Shown here piece by piece: positions 1 through 9,613 of a stretch of DNA of 64,000 nt. The translations under genes were made by a program, and so were the position numbers. Origin of the DNA: a bacterium endosymbiont of Escarpia laminata (GTDB taxonomy: Bacteria > Pseudomonadota > Gammaproteobacteria > Chromatiales > Chromatiaceae). The stretch spans positions 434,001 to 498,000 of the forward strand of contig QGON01000071.1 in NCBI GenBank assembly GCA_003660235.1, read 5' to 3'. How positions within the stretch are numbered: position 1 is the first letter of the stretch; each line of letters starts with the position of its first letter. The notes beneath the pieces are model-generated. The model did no database searches and was not told the origin of the DNA. It was given only the letters and a program-made list of their open reading frames with translations.

Positions 1-1
1 G

Positions 2-406
2 GTCTATCCGCCGGTACATATCTCACCCTCTCTCTCCCGTCTGATGAAGGACGGCATCGGCAAGGACTTCACCCGGGAGGATCACCCCCATGTCTCCAAT
101 CAGCTCTACGCCCTCTATGCCCGGGCATTGGAGACCCGCAACCTGGCCTCCATCATCGGTGCGGATGAACTCTCTGCCAGAGACCAGCGTTATCTCGAAT
201 TTGCCGACGCCTTCGAGAAACGTTTCGTGGCTCAGGGCGAAGATGAGGATCGCAGCATTGTGGAGACCCTGAACCTGGCCTGGGAGCTGCTCTCCCTGCT
301 GCCGCCGACTGCCCTGACCCGCGTCACCGAGACCGAGATGGCCAAATACCACCATCATGCCGGCAACGAACTCCGGCAACCAGTGCAGAAGGAACCCCTT
401 GCATGA
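2..406 (+). CDS. atpB: V/A-type ATP synthase subunit B, C-terminal part
   Basis: Only the last 134 codons are in the window; the reading frame is open to the left edge. The visible start of the fragment reads YPPVHISPSLSRLMKDGIG followed by a TREDH-like segment, which is the conserved region of the non-catalytic B subunit of V/A-type ATPases. It would form the stator-side hexamer of the soluble head with subunit A and help bind nucleotide without hydrolysing it. The stop codon overlaps the ATG of the next gene (ATGA), so the two are translationally coupled. V/A-type ATPases in bacteria may pump H+ or Na+; the fragment does not show which. The call is firm, but the operon upstream is not visible. 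Confidence 0.9.
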   Translation, partial: VYPPVHISPSLSRLMKDGIGKDFTREDHPHVSNQLYALYARALETRNLASIIGADELSARDQRYLEFADAFEKRFVAQGEDEDRSIVETLNLAWELLSLLPPTALTRVTETEMAKYHHHAGNELRQPVQKEPLA

Positions 407-1026
407 CGAGCCAGCTCATCAAGGCCCCACCGACCAAAAACACGCTGCTCAACCTGAAGCGGCAGCTGCGCTTTCTGGATGAGGGGCATAGCCTGCTGGA
501 GCGCAAACGTGAGCTGCTGACCCGACTGGTCTATTCACGCCTGAACGAATACAGAAAACTCCGTACCCAGGCACACGGCGCTATCAAACTGGCTTATCAC
601 TGGCTGAGTCTGGCGCAACTTCGTATGGGTAATCGCGCGCTGCTCCAGGCTGCGTTGGGTATCGAACCGGTGTTGGATATGAAGATCCTGCCGAGACGCA
701 ATCTCGGCGTGGAGTTCCCATCCGTCACCGCGAAACTGCGCCCACTGAAGCCCGTCGGCCTGCTAGGCACCGATCCCAGTTTTGACGAAACCCGGTTACA
801 TTTTGCGGAAACCGCACTATTGTTGGCCAAACTGGGGGAGGCCGAGATGAGTCTGGGGCGTCTGATTTCAGAACGACGCAAGGCGCAAAAGCGGGTTAAC
901 GCCTTGAAATACAACATTATCCCGCGATACAAGAACACTATCCGCTTCATTGAAAACACCCTTGAGGAGGAGGAACGTAACACACTCTTTCAGGTAAAGG
1001 TTCTCAGGGAACAGCAGCGCATCTGA
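403..1026 (+). CDS. atpD: V/A-type ATP synthase subunit D
   Basis: A 207-residue protein with the N-terminal pattern typical of subunit D (PPTKNTLLNLKRQLRFLDEG, then a KRELL heptad stretch). Subunit D forms the long antiparallel coiled coil of the central rotor stalk; here both the N-terminal (about 1-60) and C-terminal (about 145-207) parts are helical and charged, with a small central region, as expected. It starts on the ATG inside the ATGA overlap with subunit B. No further ATPase gene follows; it is the last gene of this operon. Confidence 0.92.
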   Translation: MTSQLIKAPPTKNTLLNLKRQLRFLDEGHSLLERKRELLTRLVYSRLNEYRKLRTQAHGAIKLAYHWLSLAQLRMGNRALLQAALGIEPVLDMKILPRRNLGVEFPSVTAKLRPLKPVGLLGTDPSFDETRLHFAETALLLAKLGEAEMSLGRLISERRKAQKRVNALKYNIIPRYKNTIRFIENTLEEEERNTLFQVKVLREQQRI

Positions 1027-1145
1027 TTCCCCCAACCACCCTTCCGAACCGTCTGATAAACCGTTATCATTCGTCGGGATAACAACCATACCCACGGACG
1101 ATATCTTCAAGGTGAATCTACTGTTCCGAGCCGGATTCAAACCCG

Positions 1146-3626
1146 GTGACTCAGAGTACCCCATTCAATATGAGTAGTGACAACATAGACGTCCGCACCC
1201 GCAAGGCAGAACTGCTGCATGCCTTTATGCAGCAGGTTCCGGGGCGGGTTGCCGCAATCCTGGAAAACTGGCACCGGCTGGTTCAGAGTGACTGGGAGCC
1301 AGAGCTTTTCGCCAAACTGCGCGAGCGTATCAGCACCATTGCGGAGGCTGCTGACAAGTTTGGAGTCAAGCAGATAGAAAACAGCGCCCAATCACTACAG
1401 GCGCATCTGTCACAACACACCGGAACAATGAAAAAACCGGTGCATGACGAGATCGTTACCCTTGACGGGTTGGTGCACGCGTTCAAGGACGCGGCCCTCG
1501 ACTCATGCAAGCAGCTGCCGGCGAAACCACCGACGGAGAGAGAGCAACCTGCCGCCCCCGCATCCACCGAGGCTTGCAAAATCTACCTCCTCGGCATCGA
1601 TGACTCGCAGATCCCAGGGCTAAGCAAACACCTGAAGGCCATGCAATACAAGATCGGCACGTTTGCCAACGCCTCGGACCTGTTGGAAAAAGCAGCGGGA
1701 AGCACCTCTCAAACCTGCGCCCTCATCAGTCATATCCGTTGGTTACCCGAACTCTTTCCTGAATCCAGACAGGGGGGGCTCTGGCACGAAAAAGAGGGCA
1801 GCAACACCGGCATGCCTGTCGCTTTCATCGCCGACTCCAGCGATCTGCAGACACGCTTGCAGGCGATGCGCACCAATGCCAGCGCCTTCTGGGCCAAACC
1901 GATCGATGCCTATACTGTTGCCCAGCGGATGGTTGAGCTGACGACACAGCAACGCCATGTCCCTTACCGTGTACTGGTCGTGGAGGATGATCCGGCCCAG
2001 GCCGTTTTCGCTACGTCCATTCTCAATAAAGCGGGATTTGAAACCCACTCGGTGACTGACCCTTTGCAGGTAATGGAGGTTCTGCACGATTTCAAACCGG
2101 ATCTGATCCTCATGGATCTCTATATGCCCGGCGCCAGCGGAGCAGAGTTGACTGCGGTAATCCGGGAGCAAAATGAGTTTGTCGATACCCCGATCGTCTT
2201 TCTTTCGGGAGAGCAGGATCTGGACAAGCAACTCAAGGCCCTCAGCTTCGGCGGCGAAGACTTTCTCTCCAAGCCCATTGGACCGAAGCACCTGATCTCC
2301 ACCGTGACAAACCGAATCCGCCGGGCCAAGGAGATTCACCACAGGCTCGGCATTCCCGACCGTTTTGATAAAGCCACTGGACTGTTTGCACGTCACTATC
2401 GGCTGGAACGGGTGGAGATGACGCTCAGCACGGATACCCATGTCGCAGATGTTCCCGCAGTGCTCCACATCGAAATCGACAATCCGGAGAAGGCGCTGGA
2501 CGTCGCCGGCATCGGCGGCATGGATGTCATACTTTCCGAGACCGGTAATATCATTTCCGGATTACTGCAACCCCAGGATGTGCTGGCCCGCTTTGGAGAC
2601 AGCAGCCTCGGCCTGCTCGCCTGCCGGGACAAAAAAGAGGATCTGGCCGAACTGGCTGAGCAACTCTGTGAAACTGTCGCGGACAAAATCATTGAACTGG
2701 AACGCAACACGATCGGCATAACGGTCAGCGTCGGTATCTGTATTGTCGATGGAAGTAACCAGGATGCCAGCAGCATTGTTTCCAAAGGGCAATGGGCAAG
2801 TCGCATGGCACACAACGCCGGCGGCAACCAAACTTATCTCTACAACCCGCCAAAGGCTGCAAAGGGAGATGAGGAAGATAATCTATGGCTGGCCAATCTG
2901 GTACAGGAGGCGATACAGAAAAACCTCTTCCAGATCTATTTTCAGCCTATGGTGTCTCTGCAGGGTTCCGCCAATGCCCACTATCAAACACTGCTGCGTC
3001 TGAAATCTCCAAACGGACAGCTGTTGACTGCCGCCACATTCATTTCAGTTGCTGAAGAGCTGGGCGTCATCGGCAAGCTGGATCAATGGACCTCGATGCA
3101 GGCAATTTCGATTATCTCTGAAAACAGAGGGAAATCTCAGGAGGTGCGCCTTTTCGTCTCCCAATCCTCCGCCCTGTTGAACGATTTGGAGCGTATGTCC
3201 TGGTTGCAGGAACAACACAGGATCGGCCGCATTCAGGAGGGTGAACTTACCTTTGAGTTCCGCCTCTCCGACATTATTCACCACCTGAAATCTGCCAAAA
3301 TCTGTTTCGAGACGCTGCATAAAATGGGCATAGGCACTCTGTTGACCGGAGTTTCCAATACGCCTGACGATTTACGGACACTCAAACATCTGGCGCTTCG
3401 CTTTATCAAAATCGATCGTAAGCTGTTGAACCGGGACAACAGTGATCTGAAGGAGTTGATTACTACCGCCCACAATCTGGGCGTCAAGGTTATCGCACCT
3501 CAGGTGGAGGACCCCAGCAGCATCGCCAAACTCTGGAGCAGCGGCGCCGATTTCGTGCAGGGCAATTTCGTACAACGGCCGGAAAACAACCTGATCTACG
3601 ATTTCGACGAATCTGTGCTGCAATAG
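1146..3626 (+). CDS. Two-receiver protein with degenerate GGDEF and EAL domains
   Basis: An 826-residue cytoplasmic signalling protein. Residues about 10-125 look like a histidine phosphotransfer bundle without the usual HxLKG histidine. Residues about 142-265 resemble a receiver that lacks a clear phosphoacceptor. Residues about 274-400 are a full receiver: acidic pair E280/D281/D282, phosphoacceptor D324 in MDLYMPG and K376 in SKP. A GGDEF-like fold follows (about 425-560), but the signature is replaced by FGDSS, so diguanylate cyclase activity is unlikely. The C-terminal EAL fold (about 590-820) has QTLLRL where ExLxR is expected, so phosphodiesterase activity is also doubtful. It is probably a c-di-GMP sensor or scaffold controlled by phosphorylation. 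The start used is GTG at 1146; an in-frame ATG at 1170 is an alternative, and neither has a strong ribosome site. Confidence 0.85.
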   Translation: MTQSTPFNMSSDNIDVRTRKAELLHAFMQQVPGRVAAILENWHRLVQSDWEPELFAKLRERISTIAEAADKFGVKQIENSAQSLQAHLSQHTGTMKKPVHDEIVTLDGLVHAFKDAALDSCKQLPAKPPTEREQPAAPASTEACKIYLLGIDDSQIPGLSKHLKAMQYKIGTFANASDLLEKAAGSTSQTCALISHIRWLPELFPESRQGGLWHEKEGSNTGMPVAFIADSSDLQTRLQAMRTNASAFWAKPIDAYTVAQRMVELTTQQRHVPYRVLVVEDDPAQAVFATSILNKAGFETHSVTDPLQVMEVLHDFKPDLILMDLYMPGASGAELTAVIREQNEFVDTPIVFLSGEQDLDKQLKALSFGGEDFLSKPIGPKHLISTVTNRIRRAKEIHHRLGIPDRFDKATGLFARHYRLERVEMTLSTDTHVADVPAVLHIEIDNPEKALDVAGIGGMDVILSETGNIISGLLQPQDVLARFGDSSLGLLACRDKKEDLAELAEQLCETVADKIIELERNTIGITVSVGICIVDGSNQDASSIVSKGQWASRMAHNAGGNQTYLYNPPKAAKGDEEDNLWLANLVQEAIQKNLFQIYFQPMVSLQGSANAHYQTLLRLKSPNGQLLTAATFISVAEELGVIGKLDQWTSMQAISIISENRGKSQEVRLFVSQSSALLNDLERMSWLQEQHRIGRIQEGELTFEFRLSDIIHHLKSAKICFETLHKMGIGTLLTGVSNTPDDLRTLKHLALRFIKIDRKLLNRDNSDLKELITTAHNLGVKVIAPQVEDPSSIAKLWSSGADFVQGNFVQRPENNLIYDFDESVLQ

Positions 3627-3651
3627 ACTCGCACATATGCCTATAGCGTAG

Positions 3652-3677
3652 GCCCGATCAAGCGAAGCGGATCGGGC
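3652..3677. repeat. GCCCGATC palindrome, terminator-like copy
   Basis: Inverted repeat GCCCGATC...GATCGGGC (3652-3659 and 3670-3677) with a 10-base loop, followed by CGCTTTTAAATTT. It sits 26 bases after the stop of the signalling gene and can act as its rho-independent terminator. Near-identical palindromes occur at 10207-10231 and 55352-55377, so it is also an interspersed repeat. Confidence 0.75.
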
Positions 3678-3753
3678 GCTTTTAAATTTACAGACCCATG
3701 AGGTTGCCGGTTCCGCTGCGCTTGAACCGGGCTACAAAGAAGCTGTTATCGAA

Positions 3754-4152
3754 ATGTTTATTGTAAATCCCAAAGCGATTTCACTCCTCTGGGTACTGTT
3801 GTGCGGAATCACGGTCGGCAATCTCTCTGCGGCCCAGCCGGCTTTTCCGCTCTACCCTCATCCCGACCGCTTTATTATTAACGAGGGGGACGATGCGAAA
3901 ACCTGTCTGGACCTGGACAAAGAGATTGCCATGCTTGAGCGCCGTACATACTCCTACAAGCCGCCGTTTTATGAAGACCCTTTTCATGGCGGTTCGATCT
4001 GGGCTGGGACACTCATATCCCCCGCAGCCTATGGCTACCTCGCCTACTCTGGTGCAGCGGAATATACCGAGCATGCCCGTATTCTTGCAGCTCGGCGCCG
4101 CATCGCGGTTTTACGGCAGATCAAGGCCTATCGTCGCTGCTACGAAGATTAA
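3754..4152 (+). CDS. Small exported hypothetical protein
   Basis: A 132-residue protein with a hydrophobic N-terminus (about residues 8-25) ending in LSAAQP, a likely Sec signal peptide with cleavage after SAA. The mature part has two cysteines (in TCLDLD and RRCYED) that could pair in the periplasm, a Pro/Tyr-rich N-terminal stretch, a small glycine/alanine-rich hydrophobic patch near residues 85-105 and a basic C-terminal helix. I recognise no family. The stop overlaps the ATG of the ABC exporter by one base (TAATG), so the two are probably cotranscribed and it may be an exporter accessory protein, which is inference. Confidence 0.6.
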   Translation: MFIVNPKAISLLWVLLCGITVGNLSAAQPAFPLYPHPDRFIINEGDDAKTCLDLDKEIAMLERRTYSYKPPFYEDPFHGGSIWAGTLISPAAYGYLAYSGAAEYTEHARILAARRRIAVLRQIKAYRRCYED

Positions 4153-5960
4153 TGGCTAAAAACAGTGCTCAAACGGCAGTCCGCAACCGGGACTACTCCT
4201 GGAGTGAACTGACCGGCATGGTCCTGCAGCACCGGCAGGAACTGATTGCTGCAAACATCATTGCCATCTTCGGCGCTATTGCTGCGGTACCTGTCCCCCT
4301 GCTGATCCCACTGCTCGTGGACGAAGTGCTGCTCAACCAGCCGGGACGTGCAATAGCCATTATCGACAGCCTCTTCCCTGCAGGTTGGCAGGGGCCGACG
4401 CTCTATATTCTCGCAGTGTTGGGTCTTACCCTGATACTGCGCCTGATCACCCTGATCCTCGGTGTCTGGCAAACCCGCCAGTTCACCTGCATCGCCAAAG
4501 ATGTCATCTTTCGAATCCGGCGGGACCTGTTGCAACGCCTTGAGCACATCTCCATGTCCGCCTATGAGACCCTCGGCAGCGGCACGGTGGCATCCCACCT
4601 GGTAACCGATCTGGATGCAGTGGACAACTTTGTCAGCACGACTACCAGCAAATTTCTTGTGGCGGTGCTCACCATTACCGGCACCGCCATGGTGCTACTC
4701 TGGATAAACTGGCCGCTTGCTCTGTTCATTCTGCTGCTGAACCCAATAGTCATCTATTTTACGATGGTTTTCGGCCGGCGGGTAAAGCGCCTGAAAAGAG
4801 AGGAGAACTCTGCCTTCCAACTGTTTCAGGAATCCCTGGAAGAGACCCTCGATGCGATCCAGCAGATCCGCGCCAGCAATCGGGAACGTCACTACATTCA
4901 GCGCATCATCGACAAGGCGGAGAGTATTCGCCACCACTCCGCCGCCTTCACCTGGAAGAGTGACGCCGCGGGACGGCTCTCCTTTGTCATCTTTCTTTTC
5001 GGCTTTGATATTTTCCGCGCTGTGAGCATGTTCATGGTGCTCTATTCCGACCTCACGATCGGCGAGATGCTGGGTGTCTTCGCCTATCTCTGGTTCATGA
5101 TGGGGCCGGTGCAGGAGGTGTTGAACGTTCAGTACGCCTACCAGAGCGCACAGGCGGCACTGAGCCGGATCAATCAACTGATGCGGGTCGACCTGGAACC
5201 CGTTTTTCCCCATTTGGAAAACCCGTTCAAAGGTAAAACAACCGTCTCTGTCGGACTGAAAAACATCCATTTTGCCTATGGTGAGGGGCCTCCCGTGCTC
5301 AACGATATTTCATTGCAAATATCCGCCGGAGAAAAAGTGGCCCTGGTGGGTGCGAGCGGTGGAGGAAAAACCACCCTGGTGCAGATTCTGCTCGGACTCT
5401 ACCCTCCCGCTTCGGGAGAGGTGCTGTTCGATGGTGTACCTGTCAACCGAATCGGCATGGACGTGGTAAGAGATCATGTGGCAACCGTGCTGCAACACCC
5501 TGCGCTGCTAAACGACAGCGTGCGGGTCAATCTTACGCTTGGCCGCGATGTACCTGAAACAGAACTCTGGCAGGCGCTGAAAATCGCTCAGCTCGATGCA
5601 ACGATAGAGAGAATGGATCAGGGGTTGGAGACACTGATCGGCCGTTTCGGCGTGCGTCTCTCCGGCGGCCAGCGGCAACGGCTGGCAATTGCCCGTATGG
5701 TTCTGACCAACCCCAGTGTTGTCATCCTTGATGAAGCCACCTCCGCCCTTGACACCACAACCGAGGGAAACCTCCACTCGGCGCTGCAGCAGTTTCTGGC
5801 GGGTCGCACCACTATCATCATCGCCCATCGTTTGAGTGCGGTAAAACAGGCCGACAGGGTTCTGGTATTCGAAGACGGCAGGGTTGTGGAGCAGGGAAGG
5901 CATGATGAGCTGATCGCAAACAATGGACTCTACTCCTCTCTATACGGTCAACAGCAGTAA
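4152..5960 (+). CDS. ABC exporter half-transporter (membrane and ATPase fused)
   Basis: A 602-residue half transporter of the type that works as a homodimer in the inner membrane. Residues about 35-330 hold six membrane helices (type I exporter fold), and about 355-602 the nucleotide-binding domain. Walker A is GASGGGKT at 400-407, the signature LSGGQ at 503-507, and Walker B VVILDEA with D527/E528; an H-loop histidine follows in IIAHRLS. All catalytic motifs are intact. The family includes MsbA-like lipid flippases and bacteriocin or drug exporters; the substrate cannot be told from sequence alone. It starts one base inside the preceding gene's stop. Confidence 0.93.
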   Translation: MAKNSAQTAVRNRDYSWSELTGMVLQHRQELIAANIIAIFGAIAAVPVPLLIPLLVDEVLLNQPGRAIAIIDSLFPAGWQGPTLYILAVLGLTLILRLITLILGVWQTRQFTCIAKDVIFRIRRDLLQRLEHISMSAYETLGSGTVASHLVTDLDAVDNFVSTTTSKFLVAVLTITGTAMVLLWINWPLALFILLLNPIVIYFTMVFGRRVKRLKREENSAFQLFQESLEETLDAIQQIRASNRERHYIQRIIDKAESIRHHSAAFTWKSDAAGRLSFVIFLFGFDIFRAVSMFMVLYSDLTIGEMLGVFAYLWFMMGPVQEVLNVQYAYQSAQAALSRINQLMRVDLEPVFPHLENPFKGKTTVSVGLKNIHFAYGEGPPVLNDISLQISAGEKVALVGASGGGKTTLVQILLGLYPPASGEVLFDGVPVNRIGMDVVRDHVATVLQHPALLNDSVRVNLTLGRDVPETELWQALKIAQLDATIERMDQGLETLIGRFGVRLSGGQRQRLAIARMVLTNPSVVILDEATSALDTTTEGNLHSALQQFLAGRTTIIIAHRLSAVKQADRVLVFEDGRVVEQGRHDELIANNGLYSSLYGQQQ

Positions 5961-6133
5961 ATCCATGAAGTTTGGCGTCAAACCGCACAACTCTATTCCA
6001 CTTGCCAGAAACGCAGTCCAGTTCGACTTCAACCCCTGTAAGCACCCCCACCATGAAAAAGTTAAAGTTGAAGACAGATATACACGAGTGCGACAATCAC
6101 CCCGGACCAGCCACGGACGAGATAAGAGCGATA

Positions 6134-6496
6134 ATGTTCAATCAGGCACTCTCTTCACAAGCAAACTGCGCATCAACAATTCCGGCTTTAACCGGATTGT
6201 GGCCGATTTTAATTATTCTCTGCAGCAGCTCGTTGGTGTTCGCAAACGACCCCCTGCCCCAAGCATCGGGACTGGATCTCTCCGTACCCGACATGGAGCC
6301 GGCCGTCACATTGGAGAAACACCACAACCGCACGGTGGAGGAGTACCGCGTCAACAATAATCTCTATATGATCAAAGTGACCCCGAATATCGGCCCCTCA
6401 TATTATATGGTTGATCCGGACGGCAGCGGCGAAATGGAGATGAAACGCGGCCCAGCCGAAGTCAATGTGCCTAAATGGACACTTTTCAGTTGGTAA
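6134..6496 (+). CDS. DUF2782 family exported protein
   Basis: The C-terminal half contains the DUF2782 pattern: acidic PEVT-like stretch, VEEYRVNNNLYMIKVTP, then GPSYYMVDPDGSGEM. This is a short gammaproteobacterial periplasmic family of unknown function. The reading frame is open from 5972, but the ATG at 6134 puts a hydrophobic signal segment (LWPILIILCSSSLVFAND) near the N-terminus, giving a 120-residue protein like the rest of the family, so I prefer it. No gene follows closely on this strand before the binding protein at 6547. Confidence 0.75.
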   Translation: MFNQALSSQANCASTIPALTGLWPILIILCSSSLVFANDPLPQASGLDLSVPDMEPAVTLEKHHNRTVEEYRVNNNLYMIKVTPNIGPSYYMVDPDGSGEMEMKRGPAEVNVPKWTLFSW

Positions 6497-6546
6497 CTCA
6501 GCGCAACCTCAAAACCGGCACATGAGCCAATCAAAACGAGAACACC

Positions 6547-7572
6547 ATGAACAGTAATAGAATCATGCGATGGATACTGACCGGACTCCTGTTGGCAGCA
6601 GCCAGTACAACCGCGCTTGCGAACACGCTCGAAACCGTTAAAAAACACGGAACACTACGCTGCGGCGTCAACACAGGCTTGCCTGGGTTTGCGCTGAAGA
6701 GTAGTTCAGGTCGCTGGGAAGGCATGGACGCCGATTTCTGTCGGGCAGTGGCAGCTGCAGTCTTCGGCGATGCCGAAAAAGTTGAATTCATTCCCCACAC
6801 AACCAAAACACGTCTGCAGGCATTGCAGAATGGCAGCATCGATCTACTGGCGCACAACGTCACCTGGACCATGAGCCGAGATCTCGGCACGGGTCTCGAC
6901 TTTGTCGGCATCTACTATTTTGACGGCCAGGGTTTCATGGTACGCAAGGATATGAAAGTACGCAGCGCCCTCGCCCTGAATGGAAGCAGCATCTGCGTCA
7001 TCGGCGGCACCACAAGTGAAGCCAACGTAAAAGAGTATTTCATCAGGCATCAGATGAAACTTCGCCTGGTGAGTTCAGATACCTCACTGGATGCACTGAA
7101 GAATTTTGAGCAAGGCAAATGCGACGTCCTCACCAGCGATCTGTCACAGCTCTACGCCCTGCGCACCCACACACAAAAACCCGGCGATTATAAGGTGCTG
7201 CCGGAACCCATTTCCAAGGAGCCCCTCGGCCCAGTGGTGCGTGAAGGTGACGATAACTGGCGCGACATCGTCCAATGGACGCTGTTTACCCTGATCAACG
7301 CCGAGGAGATGGGAGTCAGCTCCCACAACATCGACCGTGTTCTGGAGATCGCACACACCCCTGAGGTTCTGCGTCTGCTTGGCAAAACGGGCGCTGCAGG
7401 CAAATCTCTAGGTCTGAAAAACGACTGGTCCTATCAAATCATCCGCAAGGTCGGTAATTACGGCGAGATTTTCGAGCGCAATCTGGGAAAAGACACTCCG
7501 CTCAAAATGAGACGTGGATTCAATTCAACCTGGCAAAATGGCGGACTGCTCTATGCGCCTCCCGTACGGTAA
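6547..7572 (+). CDS. Amino-acid ABC transporter substrate-binding protein (AapJ-like)
   Basis: A 341-residue periplasmic binding protein: signal peptide at residues 1-25 (cleavage near ALA-NT), then the family opening TLETVKKHGTLRCGVNTGLPGF, a GMDADFCRAVAAAVFGD segment and the long type of lobe structure seen in general L-amino-acid binding proteins (AapJ/BztA group). The permease and ATPase genes expected beside an aap operon are absent here, so it is an orphan receptor. It may serve a transporter elsewhere or a sensory role. Confidence 0.88.
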   Translation: MNSNRIMRWILTGLLLAAASTTALANTLETVKKHGTLRCGVNTGLPGFALKSSSGRWEGMDADFCRAVAAAVFGDAEKVEFIPHTTKTRLQALQNGSIDLLAHNVTWTMSRDLGTGLDFVGIYYFDGQGFMVRKDMKVRSALALNGSSICVIGGTTSEANVKEYFIRHQMKLRLVSSDTSLDALKNFEQGKCDVLTSDLSQLYALRTHTQKPGDYKVLPEPISKEPLGPVVREGDDNWRDIVQWTLFTLINAEEMGVSSHNIDRVLEIAHTPEVLRLLGKTGAAGKSLGLKNDWSYQIIRKVGNYGEIFERNLGKDTPLKMRRGFNSTWQNGGLLYAPPVR

Positions 7573-7590
7573 TAATCTAGGAGGCCAGCA

Positions 7591-8247
7591 ATGTTCACAG
7601 GCATCGTTCAGGGGACAGCAGAGGTCGTCGAGATCATCGAAAAAAGTGGCTTTCGCACCCACAAAGTCCGTCTGCCAGGCAATCTCCTGGATGGACTGGA
7701 ACCCGGCGCCTCCGTGGCTCATAACGGTTGCTGTCTGACGGTTACCGGAATCGAGGACGATCGGGTCAGTTTTGACCTGATGCAGGAGACCCTGCGGGTT
7801 ACCAATCTCGGCGAGGTGAAAACGGGCGACCGGGTGAATGTGGAACGGGCCGCCCGCTTCGGGGATGAGATCGGCGGTCATCAAATGTCCGGCCATATCC
7901 TCTGCACAGCGGTTGTGATCGATGTGGTCGCAACCGAAAACAATCATCAGGTTCGTTTCAGACTGCCTGATGAGTGGAAAAAATACCTCTTTACCAAAGG
8001 ATACATCGGCATCGACGGTATCAGTTTGACCATCGGTGAGGTATCCGGCAACGAATTCGAGGTCAATCTGATTCCCGAAACCCTGGCACGCACCAACATC
8101 GGCCGTCGCAAACCCGGGAACCGGATCAATATCGAGGTCGACCCGCAAACCCAAGCTATCGTTGATACCGTGGAACGGGTTTTGGCAAAAACGCCTAACC
8201 CGGTCGATTTTGGGGAAGCAGGTTCCGAGAAGAGAAAACGATTGTAA
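7591..8247 (+). CDS. ribE: Riboflavin synthase alpha chain
   Basis: A 218-residue protein beginning MFTGIVQG, the invariant N-terminus of riboflavin synthase, with two tandem lumazine-binding barrels (about 1-97 and 98-195). NGCCLTVT in the first and DGISLTIG in the second are the equivalent binding loops. The enzyme dismutates two 6,7-dimethyl-8-ribityllumazine molecules to riboflavin. A strong ribosome site (CTAGGAGG) precedes the ATG by seven bases. The usual neighbours ribBA, ribH and nusB are not in this window. Also named ribC in Escherichia coli. Confidence 0.95.
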   Translation: MFTGIVQGTAEVVEIIEKSGFRTHKVRLPGNLLDGLEPGASVAHNGCCLTVTGIEDDRVSFDLMQETLRVTNLGEVKTGDRVNVERAARFGDEIGGHQMSGHILCTAVVIDVVATENNHQVRFRLPDEWKKYLFTKGYIGIDGISLTIGEVSGNEFEVNLIPETLARTNIGRRKPGNRINIEVDPQTQAIVDTVERVLAKTPNPVDFGEAGSEKRKRL

Positions 8248-8409
8248 AATCACGCGCAAATAATCGCCCAAAATACCGCTCCAGTCTCACTTGGCCCTGT
8301 TCATTCATCGATTTGTGACGCAAAATATTGCCTATCTGTAACGAACAGAGTCTCGGCTGATCTCCGCGACCCATGTCGTCTTCGTCTTCGATTCCAGATA
8401 AATACTTTG

Positions 8410-9613
8410 ATGCAGGCAAGTGAAACAACCATAGAGGCTCCACCCGTTCGCGTCGCAGCCTTGGGCGTCGACGATCGTATCAAAAACAGCCTGCGCCTAT
8501 TTTTCCACGAATCCTGCAAGGATCGATTCCAACTGGTGGAAGATGAGGCAGCAGACACCGTCATCATCGATCTCGACCATAAAATAAGGGGTAAGACTGG
8601 CACAGGAGCAGCGACAGCTTCATCCATCCACACCGGTCATAGTAATCTCCCAGGATCTGCGGGAGACAGGCAGCCTCATAAGCCTGCTCAAACCACTGAA
8701 AAAACGCAGTCTTGCAAAAGCACTGTTACGGGCTGAAGCTCAGGCGAAAGACCCACAGAATCTCTCATCAACCCTGCCCAGCCTGCAAATTGCATCAGCG
8801 CCTGTCGCGCCTGCTGAAGAGAGTGGCGACGATGTGGTCATGGAGGGGGCACCTCCCACCAGCGCAGGCTATCAGATCGCCCGCCACCTTGCGGAAAAGG
8901 ATATCCAGGCTTTCCTGGGGTCAACCCCCGATATCGATACGACTAGTGCCCAGCAACTGGCCAATATCCGCTACGACCCGGATAGTTTTTTCCAGGGAAA
9001 ACTACGCCAAATCACTGCCATGATGAAACAAAAAGGGCAGGCGGTGCGACTGCAGTTTTCCGAGGAAGAGTTCATTATCCTCTATCCCGACGAAGAGATT
9101 GCGCAGATAAATATGAGTGAATCCAGGTTAGGGGCTCTCTCCGCTGCCCCCATATCACCGGGTGGTCTCTCATTCACTTTTTGCGATGATCTCTTCTCAC
9201 CGGATGATGGGGCTGCGGATTCAATAATGCGCCTAGACGCTCTCATGTGGAAAACAGCACTTTGGGCCTCACGGGGCCGTATCCCCTACGAAACCGATCT
9301 CCACAGAGCGGTTGCCCTGGATCGCTGGCCAAACCTGACCCGTCTGTTGTTACTGCCCAACACCCTTGAGATTGCCGCACTCTGGGCGGAACAACCGCAC
9401 TCACTCATCGAAACGGCTGCAAAGCTAAAAATCCCGCAGCGCTACGTTTTCGGCTTCTACAGCGCAGTTTTCGCCTTGGGGCTGGCAAATACAGGAGAGA
9501 CGATGAAGGCCCTCGACTATATCCCGATTGCTGCCGATGTGGGGGAAAAACAACCGGTCTCTACCAGTTGGCTCAGCAACTGGATACCATTTTTCCGCAG
9601 TAAAAACGGATGA
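8410..9613 (+). pseudogene. Receiver-like protein gene interrupted by one frameshift
   Basis: Two frames make one coherent protein. Frame one from the ATG at 8410 gives a receiver-like start (VRVAALGVDDRIKNSLRLFF ... DTVIIDLDHKI) and runs out at 8736. Frame two is blocked by a TAA at 8585-8587, but after it reads VRLAQEQRQLHPSTPVIVIS, then SLLKPLKKRSL, the expected receiver C-terminal part with a KP motif, and on through a conserved-looking helical domain to 9613. Ignoring one G in the GGGG run at 8588-8591 joins them (about 400 residues). It ends in an overlap with the GTPase ATG (9610), which suggests a regulatory partner. The cause may be a real mutation or a homopolymer sequencing error. 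I do not recognise the C-terminal domain. Confidence 0.75.
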
